Positions 8,567 through 17,234 of a stretch of 64,000 nucleotides of DNA are shown here, piece by piece. Source of the DNA: Saccharopolyspora erythraea NRRL 2338 (GTDB taxonomy: Bacteria; Actinomycetota; Actinomycetes; Mycobacteriales; Pseudonocardiaceae); NCBI RefSeq assembly GCF_000062885.1, contig NC_009142.1:124001-188000 (forward strand). The letters are read 5' to 3'. The number at the start of each line of letters is the position of its first letter. Within the stretch, counting starts at the first letter, position 1. Below the pieces are notes generated by a model. It was not told the DNA's origin. It did no database searches and saw only the letters and a program-made list of their open reading frames with translations. Position numbers and translations under genes: made by a program.

Positions 8567-10600
8567 GTGATCTGGGTGGGTGACGCCAGAGTCGTCCACG
8601 CCCGCCCCGAGTTGTTCGCATCGCCCAACCACGGATTCGCGTGGATCCGCATGATCGGCGCGCTCGTGGTCATCTACGGGCACAGCTCTCCGCTGGTCGG
8701 CACGGGTGAGCTGTTCCCGCCGGAATGGCCGGTGCAGCCCGACGAGGGCGTGCTCATGGGGTTCTTCGCCATGAGCGGTTTCCAGATCACCGAGAGCTGG
8801 ATCCGCGACCCGCATCCGGCGCGCTTCGCCGCCAAGCGCGTCCTGCGGCTGTGGCCGCCGATGCTCACCGTGACGCTCGGCATGGCGCTGGTCGTCGGCC
8901 CGATGGTCACAACGCTGCCCGTCGGCGAGTACTTCAGCGCGCACGGCACGTGGGGCTACATCGTCAACAACGCGGGCATGCTCACGCTCAAGCACGAGCT
9001 GCCGGGGGTCTTCACCGGCAACCCGTGGCCGGACGCGGTCAACGGTTCGCTGTGGACGCTGCCGATGGAGCTGCTCGCCTACGGCGGCCTCTACACCCTG
9101 CTGCTGCTCGGCGCGGGCAAGCAGCGCTACCGCTGGCTCTCGGTGGTCGCGCTGGTCGGTCTGGTGGCCTGGGACAGGCACTTGGAGGACACCCCGGGCG
9201 CGGAGTCGGCGGGCTCGCTGCTGAGCGTGCCGATCGAGTCGCTGGTGGCGTTCCTGGTGGCGTTCGCGCTGGGAGTCGTGCTCAACCTCTACCGCGTCCC
9301 GCTCTCGCCCGTCGCGGCTGCCGCGGGACTCGGCGTGCTGGTGCTGATGCCGAACAACCAGGTCGGCTCGTTCCTGATGACCTTCGCCGTCAGCTACGCG
9401 GTCATCGTGACCGGCCACTTCTGGCCTTCGCGGCTGGAGGTGCCGGGGGTGTGGGTCAACGGCAGCTACGGCGTCTACGTCTGGGGCTTCCCGATCCAGC
9501 AGCTGCTGGCGATGGCGGGCATCGCCAACCAGTACCTGATGCTGGTCTGCGCCGCGCCGCTGGCGTACGTGATGGGCACGCTGTCGTGGAAGTACGTCGA
9601 GGACCCCACGATGCGGCTGCGGCACTACATCACCCCGGCGCAGCCGGAGCCGTCGCGCAAGCCGTCGCCGTCGCTGGAGGACGAGGAGCACGGCGAGGCC
9701 GACGACGAACCGGACGACGACGCCTTCGACGATCTTGCCGACGACCTCGATGGTGCTGAGGAGCGGAACGGCGCCGACCGCCGTGATCGCCCAGCGCCGC
9801 CCGACCGCCTCGACGACCGGGAACCCCGGCGCGCAGCTTTCCCCGAATCCGGGCGCGCAGCTTTCCCCGAGACGGAGGTGACATCCCTTCCCGCCGCCGA
9901 GGACGCCACTCGACGCCGAATGCCGCCCCGCGACCCGTCGGCGCCGGCGCACCGACGCGCCGCCGATCCCGGGGAGCCTTCCCACGGCTCTCCGTCACCG
10001 TGGACACCGCCGACCCGGCGGGCCCCGGACCCGGCCGCAGCCCCGTCTCGCCCGCACCAGCGGCCCCGGCCGCCCGCGTCCCCCGGCTTCCCCGAGGCTT
10101 CGCCGTCATCCCCCAACGGCCGCTCATCCCGCCACGCCACACCCCCCGCGGCCGCACAGTCCGGACAGCCGGCTCCCTCCGCTCCCTACGGCCCGTCCGG
10201 GCCGGACTCGCCGGCTTCGCCGCGCTCCGCCCCGCCCCGGCCCGCCGGGCCCGCTCCGCGGCCCGGCGCGGTGCCGGGCACGTGGCCCGTGCGCCCGGAC
10301 GCTCCGCGCCCGGACGCTCCGCCGTCGGGCGGCGCGGCACCTCCGGTGCCACCGCGCCGCCCGCGCCCGCCGCGCGCCGTTGCGCCGCCGAGCTCCAACG
10401 GCCACCGTCCGCCGGCTCCGGACGAGGACTCCGTCCTCGCCCGCCGGCTCTCCGGCGCGGTCGAGCCGCCGTCGGGGCCGCGCCCCGCGCCTCCGGCGCG
10501 CGGGCAGGGCGGTCGGCACGCCCGACCGGACCAGCGGCAGTCCGAGGAGGAGACCCGTCCCGCGATGCGGTCGTTTCCCGGAGAGGTGGACGGCACGTGA
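8567..10600 (+). CDS. Acyltransferase-3 family membrane protein with long disordered tail
   Basis: Residues about 1-370 are an integral-membrane acyltransferase 3 (OafA/YrhL-like). It has FAWIRMIGALVVIYGHSSPL with the family's N-terminal His, then SGFQITESW, RLWPPMLTVTL and about ten TM segments. The family O-acylates sugars or other envelope components. Residues about 375-677 are a cytoplasmic, Pro/Ala/Arg/Ser-rich low-complexity tail, unusual for the family, which normally ends near 400. The start is uncertain: GTG at 8567 or 8576, with no ATG available; a TTG at 8534 is less likely. The stop lies 21 bases before msrA, so co-transcription is possible. The tail stays open and in frame to its stop, so it is probably a real extension rather than readthrough. 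Confidence 0.8.
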   Translation: MIWVGDARVVHARPELFASPNHGFAWIRMIGALVVIYGHSSPLVGTGELFPPEWPVQPDEGVLMGFFAMSGFQITESWIRDPHPARFAAKRVLRLWPPMLTVTLGMALVVGPMVTTLPVGEYFSAHGTWGYIVNNAGMLTLKHELPGVFTGNPWPDAVNGSLWTLPMELLAYGGLYTLLLLGAGKQRYRWLSVVALVGLVAWDRHLEDTPGAESAGSLLSVPIESLVAFLVAFALGVVLNLYRVPLSPVAAAAGLGVLVLMPNNQVGSFLMTFAVSYAVIVTGHFWPSRLEVPGVWVNGSYGVYVWGFPIQQLLAMAGIANQYLMLVCAAPLAYVMGTLSWKYVEDPTMRLRHYITPAQPEPSRKPSPSLEDEEHGEADDEPDDDAFDDLADDLDGAEERNGADRRDRPAPPDRLDDREPRRAAFPESGRAAFPETEVTSLPAAEDATRRRMPPRDPSAPAHRRAADPGEPSHGSPSPWTPPTRRAPDPAAAPSRPHQRPRPPASPGFPEASPSSPNGRSSRHATPPAAAQSGQPAPSAPYGPSGPDSPASPRSAPPRPAGPAPRPGAVPGTWPVRPDAPRPDAPPSGGAAPPVPPRRPRPPRAVAPPSSNGHRPPAPDEDSVLARRLSGAVEPPSGPRPAPPARGQGGRHARPDQRQSEEETRPAMRSFPGEVDGT

Positions 10601-10621
10601 CCGCCGCGTACCCTCGTCGGT

Positions 10622-11305
<684 letters not shown>

Positions 11306-11344
11306 GCCGGGAGCCGCCCACCTGCATTGGCGGCGAGCACGCCG

Positions 11345-11384
11345 GAGCCCGGACTCATCCCTGGGTAGGGGCGAATCCGGGCTC
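11345..11384. terminator. Probable terminator between convergent genes
   Basis: A 12-base stem with one G-T pair (arms 11345-11356 and 11373-11384) and a 16-base loop lies between msrA (+) and the secreted coiled-coil gene (-). There is no clear T-tract, so moderate confidence. Confidence 0.5.
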
Positions 11385-11401
11385 TCGTGCGACCTTCGCG
11401 G

Positions 11402-12646
11402 TTACTTCGTGCCGTCTCCGGTACCGGCAGCACTGCCGCCGCTACCGCTCTGACCGCTGGTGGCGTTGCCGGCGCCGACCGCGGAGCCGCCGCTGCTGGT
11501 CCCAGCCTCCGTGCTGTCGCCCTCCCCGACGGCGGTGCCGCCCGTGTTCTGGCCGTTGGAGGCGTTGCCCTCGCCGACGGCCGTGCCGTCGCTCTTGCCG
11601 GCAGTGGTGCCCTTCTTGCCCGCTGACTCCTTGCCGTCCCCGGTGTCGCTGCCTACGCCGGAACCGGTGCCGACGTCGTCGGACTTCTTGGAGGACTGCT
11701 CCTCACCACCCGAGCCGGGAACGCGCTGGTCCGGATCCTGCTCGCGCTTGCCGTCTTCCTCGCCGTCGGCGGTCTGGGCAGGCGACTTCGCTTCCTCCTC
11801 GCCGGGCTTGTTCTGCTCGTCTTCCTTCTGCTCGTCCTTGACGATCTCGTCACCGGTCGGTGCGGCGGGAGCCTCGACCGGCCTCGGCGTGGCGGGAACC
11901 TCGACCGGCTTGGGGACGAACGGGACTCCGGTGACGTCCTCGAACTTCTTCGCGGCCTTCGCGAACTCCTGGTCGGCCACCTCGGCGGCGCCCTCGGCGC
12001 TGCGGGCGGCCGACTCGGCCATCCGCACGCGGTTCTCGAGCTCGCGCATCTGGTTGCCGGCGGTCACGACAGCCGTGTTGGCCTGGCGGAGCTCTTCCTT
12101 CTTGTTCGTGTGCAGCTGCACGGCGTCGTTGAACGCGAGGCGGGCCTGCAGGAGCACGGCCTTGAGGACGACGTTGGTGGGGTCCGCCTTCGCGGCCGCT
12201 TCCGCCCTGTTGAAGTCCTCGATCGTCTTGGCGAGCTGCTCCTCGGCGGCGTTGAGCTCGTCCAGCTTGCTGAACGCGATGCCGAAGAGCCTGCCGCGCT
12301 CGGCCTCGGCCGCGGCCCGCTGCCCCTCCAGCTCGTTCGCCGTCGCACGGGCGGCATCAGCGGCGTTGCGCGCCTCCTCGGCGTTCCGGAACGCCTTGTT
12401 GGCGTCGTCCTCGACCTGCTTGGCCTCTTCCGGGGTGACCTGGCGCTGCTTGAAACCGGCGGTGAGCGACGGTGCGCCGGCGACGGTGGAAGCGGAGGCC
12501 ACGGGTTCCGCCTGGGCCGTCCCCAGGCTGGCCATACCCAGGCCGCCTGCGATGCCGAGTGTCAGGACTGCGGCGACCGTCCTATTACCGGTGGATCGCG
12601 TGGGCTTGACGCGGTCGGTGGGGGTGAATCGTCCGGTGTCGTTCAA
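11402..12646 (-). CDS. Secreted coiled-coil protein with Gly/Ser-rich repeat tail
   Basis: Exported protein of 414 residues. A signal peptide ends near residue 46 (LGTAQA|EPVAS). Residues about 70-250 are an Ala/Glu/Arg/Lys-rich helical coiled coil without proline. A Pro/Lys/Glu hinge follows, and about 120 C-terminal residues are low-complexity Gly/Ser/Thr/Asn. The last part repeats a motif of type GTAVGEGN-x(6-12)-G four times (GTAVGEGNA, GTAVGEGDS, GSAVGAGNA, GSAAGTGDG), reminiscent of YadA-head/Hep_Hag repeats but without a YadA anchor. No LPXTG or second TM is visible. The start is TTG at 12646 with AAGGAG eight bases upstream. Role unknown; a wall-associated stalk or coat protein is one possibility. 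Confidence 0.75.
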   Translation of the reverse strand: MNDTGRFTPTDRVKPTRSTGNRTVAAVLTLGIAGGLGMASLGTAQAEPVASASTVAGAPSLTAGFKQRQVTPEEAKQVEDDANKAFRNAEEARNAADAARATANELEGQRAAAEAERGRLFGIAFSKLDELNAAEEQLAKTIEDFNRAEAAAKADPTNVVLKAVLLQARLAFNDAVQLHTNKKEELRQANTAVVTAGNQMRELENRVRMAESAARSAEGAAEVADQEFAKAAKKFEDVTGVPFVPKPVEVPATPRPVEAPAAPTGDEIVKDEQKEDEQNKPGEEEAKSPAQTADGEEDGKREQDPDQRVPGSGGEEQSSKKSDDVGTGSGVGSDTGDGKESAGKKGTTAGKSDGTAVGEGNASNGQNTGGTAVGEGDSTEAGTSSGGSAVGAGNATSGQSGSGGSAAGTGDGTK

Positions 12647-12839
12647 CGCCGGTCTCCTTTTCTGCTCATCCGGCGCCGCACTGGCCGGAGGGGCGTGCCC
12701 TGATCGGGCTTACCTGGGAAAAGGTGACAGCCGGACGAGAACGGCTCGATGGTGTCGCCCCGCCGAACGGCAGGGGCGCGCCAGAGTCTCGGCGCGGGGG
12801 AGGCCCCTGATCTTCACGGGGGTCCGCACCGCGCTCCGG

Positions 12840-13538
12840 TCACTGGAGGAACGCCGCGCGGACCGCTGCCACGAAGGCCCAGAAGACGGGTGTCCTGGTG
12901 TGTTTGCGGCCTTCGATGGTGTTGCTGGTGAACATGGCGTCGAGCAGGGGCGTGGTGATCTCCAGCTGGCTGCCGCGGCCCCTGCGCGTCCGGTTGCAGA
13001 TGTTGGCCGGGGACATGCCGCTGAGGACGCCGTGGGAGGAGGCGTCGGTGGCGTCGAAGCCGGCGCGGCGCAGCTCGCGGATGAGGTGGTGCCGGGTGGT
13101 CCCGTCGCGGCCGCCGACCAGGACGGACTGCGCGTCGCGGTCGGTGCCGGTCTGCTCCGCGCGGCAGCCGTGCAGGCTCAGCGCGCAAGGGCTGCGCGCG
13201 CAGAGCGACAGTGCGAGCGGATCGTCGCAACGGGTCGAGGTGACGTGCAGGGCGCTCGGCGAGCGCAGCCCCTCGAAGGCCCAGTAGTCGAAGGCGGCGC
13301 CGTCCGGCCAGGTGGCGATCGCCAGGCACAGCTCCGAGGTCCCGGCTTCGATCTCCCCTCCGTGCGGGGCGATGACGGCCGGAGGGGAAGGCGTGCGGTG
13401 CCGCCGGTGCCGGATGCGGTAGTCGGTGCCGTGAACCAGCGCCGGGTCCGCGTAAAGCGCGGTGTTCGACGGGTAGGTGTCCGCGGCCCTGGCCGGAAGA
13501 CCGGCCGGAAGAGGTGTCCGTCCGGTGTCGACTCCCAT
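12840..13538 (-). CDS. Poly-gamma-glutamate hydrolase family protein
   Basis: Resembles the Gamma_PGA_hydro family (PF05908, phage PghP and Bacillus YjqB relatives), zinc amidases that cleave poly-gamma-glutamate. Visible family features are IAPHGGEIEAGTSELC (zinc-site His-x2-Glu) near residue 60, a later SSHGVLSG and the conserved SPANICNRTRRGRGSQLEI block. At 232 aa it is close to family length. Start chosen at ATG 13538, which has GGGAG five bases upstream, over the GTG two codons earlier. I see no signal peptide, so it may act in the cytosol or leave by another route. It lies between two genes for secreted proteins; no operon partner. Confidence 0.75.
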   Translation of the reverse strand: MGVDTGRTPLPAGLPARAADTYPSNTALYADPALVHGTDYRIRHRRHRTPSPPAVIAPHGGEIEAGTSELCLAIATWPDGAAFDYWAFEGLRSPSALHVTSTRCDDPLALSLCARSPCALSLHGCRAEQTGTDRDAQSVLVGGRDGTTRHHLIRELRRAGFDATDASSHGVLSGMSPANICNRTRRGRGSQLEITTPLLDAMFTSNTIEGRKHTRTPVFWAFVAAVRAAFLQ

Positions 13539-13690
13539 CCGCACTCCCGAGGCAGACGCTTGGCGAGCTGGTTCAGTGGCGACCGCTCCTACCGTATCGC
13601 CGGGGCGATGTCTTCTCTATTTGAAATTCACGGCAGAAAATTTCCCACTGAAGACCGGAAAATGGACGGCAGAGATTTTCGCGGAATGGA

Positions 13691-13724
13691 GAACGCCTCG
13701 GTGTGGGGGTGCACCGAGGCGTTC
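13691..13724 (-). terminator. Intrinsic terminator of the LPMO gene
   Basis: A perfect 13-base inverted repeat (13691-13703 and 13712-13724) with an 8-base loop lies 20 bases past the LPMO stop in its direction of transcription. There is little T-tract, as usual in actinomycetes. Confidence 0.7.
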
Positions 13725-13743
13725 TTGCGGACTGTTCCGTCGA

Positions 13744-14349
13744 TCAACCGAAGTTCACGTCCGCGCACGAGTAGAAGGCGTTCCCGGTGTCGGCGATGTC
13801 CCAGACGCCGAGGATCACGTGCTTGCCGGACTTGTTCGGAAGTTTGCCGGTGTGGGTGTAGGTGTTCGGCGGACGCTGGCCGCCGAGGTCCTGGCTGACG
13901 AACGGCGCGGGCTCCAGCGCGGCCCGGGTCAGGGGCTGCGACGGGTCCCAGCCGTCCTTGGTGACGAAGTAGCGGAACGACATCGTCGAGTGCGCCGCGG
14001 TGATCTTCCAGGTGAACGTGAAGTCCTGACCTGCGCTGACGTTGGTCGCGGGCCACTGGCCGCCGCGCGGGTCGTCGAGCTCGGCGAACTGGGCGAGCCC
14101 GGCGGAGCAGATCTTGCCGTCGGCGGGCCCGGCCTGCGGGAAGCCCTTCGGGCCCTCGACGCTCTGCGGCTCCCAGACGATCGTGCCGCAGTCGGAGACC
14201 TTGCCCTGCGCGCACGCGTCCTGGCGGCTCGACGGGCTCTGGGTGAATCCGTGGCTCTGCGCCATTCCGGCGGTCACCACGGGAAGGGTGAGCGGGACGA
14301 GGGCGAACAACGCGATGCCGAGAGTGCGTTTCATTCTTTTCGCGAGCAC
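13744..14349 (-). CDS. Secreted AA10 lytic polysaccharide monooxygenase (chitin/cellulose-active)
   Basis: Copper-dependent oxidative polysaccharide-cleaving enzyme, 201 aa including signal peptide. The signal (KRTLGIALFALVPLTLPVVTAGMAQS) is cut before HGFTQSPSSRQDACAQG, exposing the N-terminal His of the copper His-brace. The second histidine is probably in the AAHSTMSFRYFVT segment, and the C-terminal aromatic FYSCADVNFG closes the single catalytic domain. No carbohydrate-binding module is attached. Start set at GTG 14349 because GGAAGGAG lies six bases upstream; ATG 14334 is an alternative. About 110-140 bases upstream lie two TGGTCCAGACCA-like boxes as found in Streptomyces chitinase promoters, pointing to chitin or amino-sugar control. 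Confidence 0.93.
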   Translation of the reverse strand: MLAKRMKRTLGIALFALVPLTLPVVTAGMAQSHGFTQSPSSRQDACAQGKVSDCGTIVWEPQSVEGPKGFPQAGPADGKICSAGLAQFAELDDPRGGQWPATNVSAGQDFTFTWKITAAHSTMSFRYFVTKDGWDPSQPLTRAALEPAPFVSQDLGGQRPPNTYTHTGKLPNKSGKHVILGVWDIADTGNAFYSCADVNFG

Positions 14350-14391
14350 GGGATGCTCCTTCCAACTGCTTCGGGGTTTCGAAGAAATTAC

Positions 14392-14410
14392 TCCCGGCGA
14401 CGCGCCGGGA
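14392..14410 (-). other. 5'-leader hairpin of the LPMO gene
   Basis: TCCCGGCG and CGCCGGGA (8-base stem, 3-base loop) form a GC hairpin about 45 bases upstream of the LPMO start. It might stabilise the leader; no role is shown. Confidence 0.35.
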
Positions 14411-14456
14411 AACAGCACCGTTTCGCGCAACATCCCGTACGGAAAGTCGTGGGTTT

Positions 14457-14490
14457 TGGTCCAGACCATGAGTCCGTTTGGTCCAGTCCA
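14457..14490 (-). promoter_or_regulatory. Paired TGGTCCAGACCA-type operator (chitin/DasR-like) of the LPMO gene
   Basis: TGGTCCAGACCA (14457-14468) and TGGTCCAGTCCA (14479-14490) repeat with a 22-base start-to-start spacing upstream of the LPMO. The first differs by one base from the palindrome TGGTCTAGACCA, the core of DasR-responsive elements, and both resemble the 12-base direct repeats of Streptomyces chitinase promoters. Assignment to DasR or another regulator is inference. Confidence 0.65.
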
Positions 14491-14785
14491 ACTGACGTAC
14501 GTGGCTCCCGCCCATCGGCGTGCCCGCCCCGCGCAGAACCCGCTGACCTGGGGCACACGGGAGCCAGGGCCGACCGGAAGACGAGGCGGCCCGTGCGACG
14601 GCTCCGGGGCCGGTTGTGGGACGACGCTGGAAAGGAGTCGGCCGAACGACTTCTCCCGGCTTTCTCCTGCTCGTTCCGTAGCTCGGCTGCCTGCCCAGCG
14701 GCTTGGCCGCTAGCTCAGCAACTTGGCTGCCTGCTTACCAACTCGCCTGCTCGCTCAGCAGCTCGGCGGCTCGCTCGGTCAGCTC

Positions 14786-14890
14786 GGCTCGCTCGGAAAC
14801 TCGGGTCGGTCGCCGTCACCTCGGCCGCTTGCTCGGCAACTCGACGGCTCGCTCGGAAACCTGGGGCGGCCGGCGTCACCTCGGCCGCTC
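14786..14890. repeat. Two diverged 45-base repeats at 60-base spacing in non-coding DNA
   Basis: GGCTCGCTCGGAAAC at 14786 recurs at 14846, and the shared GTCACCTCGGCCGCT block recurs at the same 60-base offset. The flanks (14690-14785) hold further degenerate GCTCGGCGGCTCGCTCGG units. No convincing gene lies in 14350-14964 beyond the LPMO promoter. Confidence 0.7.
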
Positions 14891-14964
14891 GACTGCTCGA
14901 CCCTGCTGCCCGGCGCGGCCGTTCGCCTGCCCGGTGCTTACGCCAGACGCCAGACCCCGGACGC

Positions 14965-15000
14965 CAGAAAGCCCCGCCGATCGTGCGGCGGGGCTTTCTG
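14965..15000 (-). terminator. Terminator of tRNA-Gly
   Basis: A perfect 15-base stem (14965-14979 and 14986-15000) with loop ATCGTG begins 7 bases beyond the tRNA 3' end on the minus strand. Confidence 0.8.
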
Positions 15001-15006
15001 CCTGCG

Positions 15007-15079
15007 AGCGGATGACGGGACTCGAACCCGCGACCCTCACCTTGGCAAGGTGATGCGCTACCAGCTGCGCTACATCCGC
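15007..15079 (-). tRNA. tRNA-Gly (anticodon GCC)
   Basis: The minus strand folds as a 73-nt tRNA. The acceptor stem is GCGGATG paired with CATCCGC and the discriminator base is U, as usual for tRNA-Gly. The D arm contains AGCGCAGCTGGTAGCGC. The anticodon stem TCACC/GGTGA encloses TTGCCAA with anticodon GCC. The T arm contains GGTTCGAGTCC. CCA is not encoded. A strong hairpin follows. Confidence 0.95.
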
Positions 15080-15211
15080 ATTTTCTCCGGCCCCTCAGGG
15101 CCTGTTGCGGACTACTTTAACGCATCGTTCGCCCGTTGTTCGAGGGGGGTCCGGTTCGCGTCCGGGTGAACACCGCCTGCCCGCTCCGAGAGCGCGTTAC
15201 CGCTGGTCAGG

Positions 15212-15622
15212 TCAACCGGTCGGAGCCGACACGGCGCGGGTCGGCGTCACCCGGAGCAGCACCCTGCCCTCGTCGCGCATCGCGGCGCGGTACTGCTCCC
15301 AGTCGTCGTGCTCGCCGGAGATGCTGCGGAAGTACTCCTCCAGCAGCGGCATCGCGTCGGGCAGTTCGACGATCTCCACGTCGCCCTCGACCTGCACCCA
15401 GCGGCCGAAGAACTCGTCGGGCAGCACGCACAGCCAGGCGCGCGGGTCGCGGCGCAGGTTGCGGACCTTCGCCGACTTCTCGCTCGTGCTCACCGTGACG
15501 TGCCCGGCGTCGTCGGTGGTGGCCAGCACCGGCGACATCTGCGGTGTCCCGTCCGCGCGCAGGGTGCTGAGCACGGCCCGGTGCTGCTGCCGGACCACTG
15601 CCACCGCTTCTTCGAGATCCAT
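15212..15622 (-). CDS. PPOX-class, probably F420-dependent, oxidoreductase
   Basis: A 136-aa split-barrel flavin/deazaflavin-binding protein of the pyridoxamine 5'-phosphate oxidase superfamily. It begins MDLEEAVAVVRQQHRAVLST, followed by GTPQMSPVLA and VTVSTSEKSAKVRNLRRDPR, the pattern of actinobacterial TIGR03618-type F420-binding members. WVQVEGDVEIVELPDA follows, and the C-terminus is RDEGRVLLRVTPTRA. Such proteins reduce small substrates with F420H2 or bind flavin; the substrate here is unknown. It is cytosolic and monocistronic, lying between tRNA-Gly on the same strand and the divergent ECF sigma gene. Confidence 0.88.
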   Translation of the reverse strand: MDLEEAVAVVRQQHRAVLSTLRADGTPQMSPVLATTDDAGHVTVSTSEKSAKVRNLRRDPRAWLCVLPDEFFGRWVQVEGDVEIVELPDAMPLLEEYFRSISGEHDDWEQYRAAMRDEGRVLLRVTPTRAVSAPTG

Positions 15623-15737
15623 GTTCGCCTCCCGTGAGCTCCGTCACCGGCATCCACTCGTCCGAGTGAGGCCGGAGTACCGATCTTCCCAGGTCACGCG
15701 ATACCAAGTGGGTCGCCGAAACTGGGGAGGGCCATTC

Positions 15738-16445
15738 ATGCACGAAGACGCCGGCGGCGCGGCGCGCCCGGGGCCGGGCCGTTGCGAAGAGATCGACCGC
15801 GCGCTCCTGGACCGCCTGCGCGCCGGGGACGACCTCGCGTACGGGGAGTTCTACTGGCGGCACGTCCAGGCGGTGCGCCGGTTCGCGATGCGGGCGCCGC
15901 GGCAGGGGATCGACGCCGACGACGTCGTCGCCGAGGTCTTCCTGCGCGTGCTGCGCGCGGTCCGGGCGGGGGCCGGTCCGAAGGACTACGTCCGTACCTA
16001 CCTGCTCACCGTCGTGCGCCGCGTGCAGGCCGAGTGGTGCGCCGCTCGCCGCGAGGAGCCGATGCTCGTCGACGAGATCGGTAAACGAATACCCGGGCTT
16101 CGCGACCACCAGGGCATACAGGCCGAGGGCGAGCTGCTGGCCAGGGCGTTTCACAGGCTGCCGCAGCGGTGGCGCGAGGTCCTGTGGCGCACCGAGGTCG
16201 AGGGCCACCGCCCGGCCAGCATCGCAGGGCAGCTCGGGCTGAGCCCGAACGCGACCGCCGTCCTGGCGCACCGGGCCCGGCGCGGTCTGCGGGCCGCCTA
16301 CTTCCAGGCGGCGTCGGCCGCGGAGCACCGCGCCGGCCCGGAGAACGGCGCGGACATCACCGGCGGCCCGAAGAGCGGGGCCACTCGTGCCAAGGCACGC
16401 CGGACCTTCGGCGCGGCCCCGGACCTGACCTGCGCCCGCCAGTAG
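15738..16445 (+). CDS. ECF-type RNA polymerase sigma factor
   Basis: Sigma-70 family protein of 235 aa. The region 2 part (about residues 20-100) contains LRAGDDLAYGEFYWRHVQAV and DADDVVAEVFLRVLRAVR. The region 4 part (about 140-195) contains RLPQRWREVLWRTEVEGHRP, SIAGQLGLSPNATAVLAHRARRGLR. A short basic tail follows. ATG at 15738 is preceded by GGGGAGG at good spacing; the open frame further upstream is not coding. No anti-sigma gene is adjacent: the next gene (16721) is a membrane protein of different type. In actinomycetes such orphan ECFs, with a DADDVVAEVFLRV motif and a tail, resemble those controlling secondary functions. Target promoters unknown. Confidence 0.88.
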   Translation: MHEDAGGAARPGPGRCEEIDRALLDRLRAGDDLAYGEFYWRHVQAVRRFAMRAPRQGIDADDVVAEVFLRVLRAVRAGAGPKDYVRTYLLTVVRRVQAEWCAARREEPMLVDEIGKRIPGLRDHQGIQAEGELLARAFHRLPQRWREVLWRTEVEGHRPASIAGQLGLSPNATAVLAHRARRGLRAAYFQAASAAEHRAGPENGADITGGPKSGATRAKARRTFGAAPDLTCARQ

Positions 16446-16720
16446 CCCGTGGTGCGTCGAGTTGTCCCCCGACTCGGTGGATGCCGTCGCGCCCGTCCGG
16501 AGCGCCACCGCGCCCGTGTGGCGTGGCTCATCCCTCGGCGAAGAGTCGTCGCCGAGGCTGGCCCCACCGCCCGGCATGATCGACAATGTCGGGTGACGGC
16601 CGACTTTCACCCGCCGGGCCGATGACGGGAGCGGTACCGTGTATGCACGCTCGGTGACCGGCGGGGTCATCGGCGTGGGACGACACCGATCGACCAGCCC
16701 GGGTGGGCGGGGAGGCGACG

Positions 16721-17158
16721 ATGAACCGGGTGGTTCGGGGTTCCGACGGCCGGATGTGGACCGTCAAGACCAACGTCGAGTGGTCGAACCCGATCGCGGC
16801 CGACGAGTTCGAGCACGACGTCAACGGCGGCCCGATGCCGGGCGTGATCATGGGCGCGGTCCTGCTGTTCCTCGTGGTCGTGTTCGTGGTGTGGACACCG
16901 CCCGAGGTCGTCGTGCCGCCGTGGCTGTTGCTCGCCCTGCTGGCCGCGGCGCTGTTCTTCCCGGTGCGCTGGGTGCTGCGCAGGCCGTGGACGATCCGCG
17001 CGGAGACCCCCGGCGACCACGACGAGCACCCGCCGGAGACCTGGCTCGGCGTCGTCCGCGGCGGGCTCAACGCCCGCCAGGAGGCGGCCAAGGTCGCCCG
17101 CCAGATCGAGCTCTACGCCGAGCCCGACATGAACGGGCAGCTGCAGCCCGTCGAGTAG
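16721..17158 (+). CDS. Conserved actinobacterial two-TM membrane protein
   Basis: Protein of 145 aa. The N-terminus is soluble (MNRVVRGSDGRMWTVKTNVEWSNP), followed by a pair of hydrophobic helices (about 40-60 and 66-85), a basic RWVLRRPWTIRAET junction, and a soluble C-terminal tail with KVARQIELYAEP. The WTVKTNVEWSNP opening is typical of an uncharacterised actinobacterial family. ATG at 16721 has GGGGAGG just upstream; the ATG-like codon six codons earlier is not needed. It lies 75 bases before the Fpg-like gene on the same strand. The preceding 275 bases (16446-16720) hold no gene I can support. Function unknown. Confidence 0.75.
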   Translation: MNRVVRGSDGRMWTVKTNVEWSNPIAADEFEHDVNGGPMPGVIMGAVLLFLVVVFVVWTPPEVVVPPWLLLALLAAALFFPVRWVLRRPWTIRAETPGDHDEHPPETWLGVVRGGLNARQEAAKVARQIELYAEPDMNGQLQPVE

Positions 17159-17234
17159 GCCACCACGCTCGACCGGTCGAAGGATCGCGCGTCGAGCCGG
17201 GCACCGGGCCCGTCGGGTGGTGGACACTGGTGGG

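Noticed and set aside
12647-12839. c-di-AMP (ydaO-type) riboswitch before the secreted coiled-coil gene
   Set aside because: The region lacks the conserved GGGGTGAATCC-type core; only a good ribosome site is evident.
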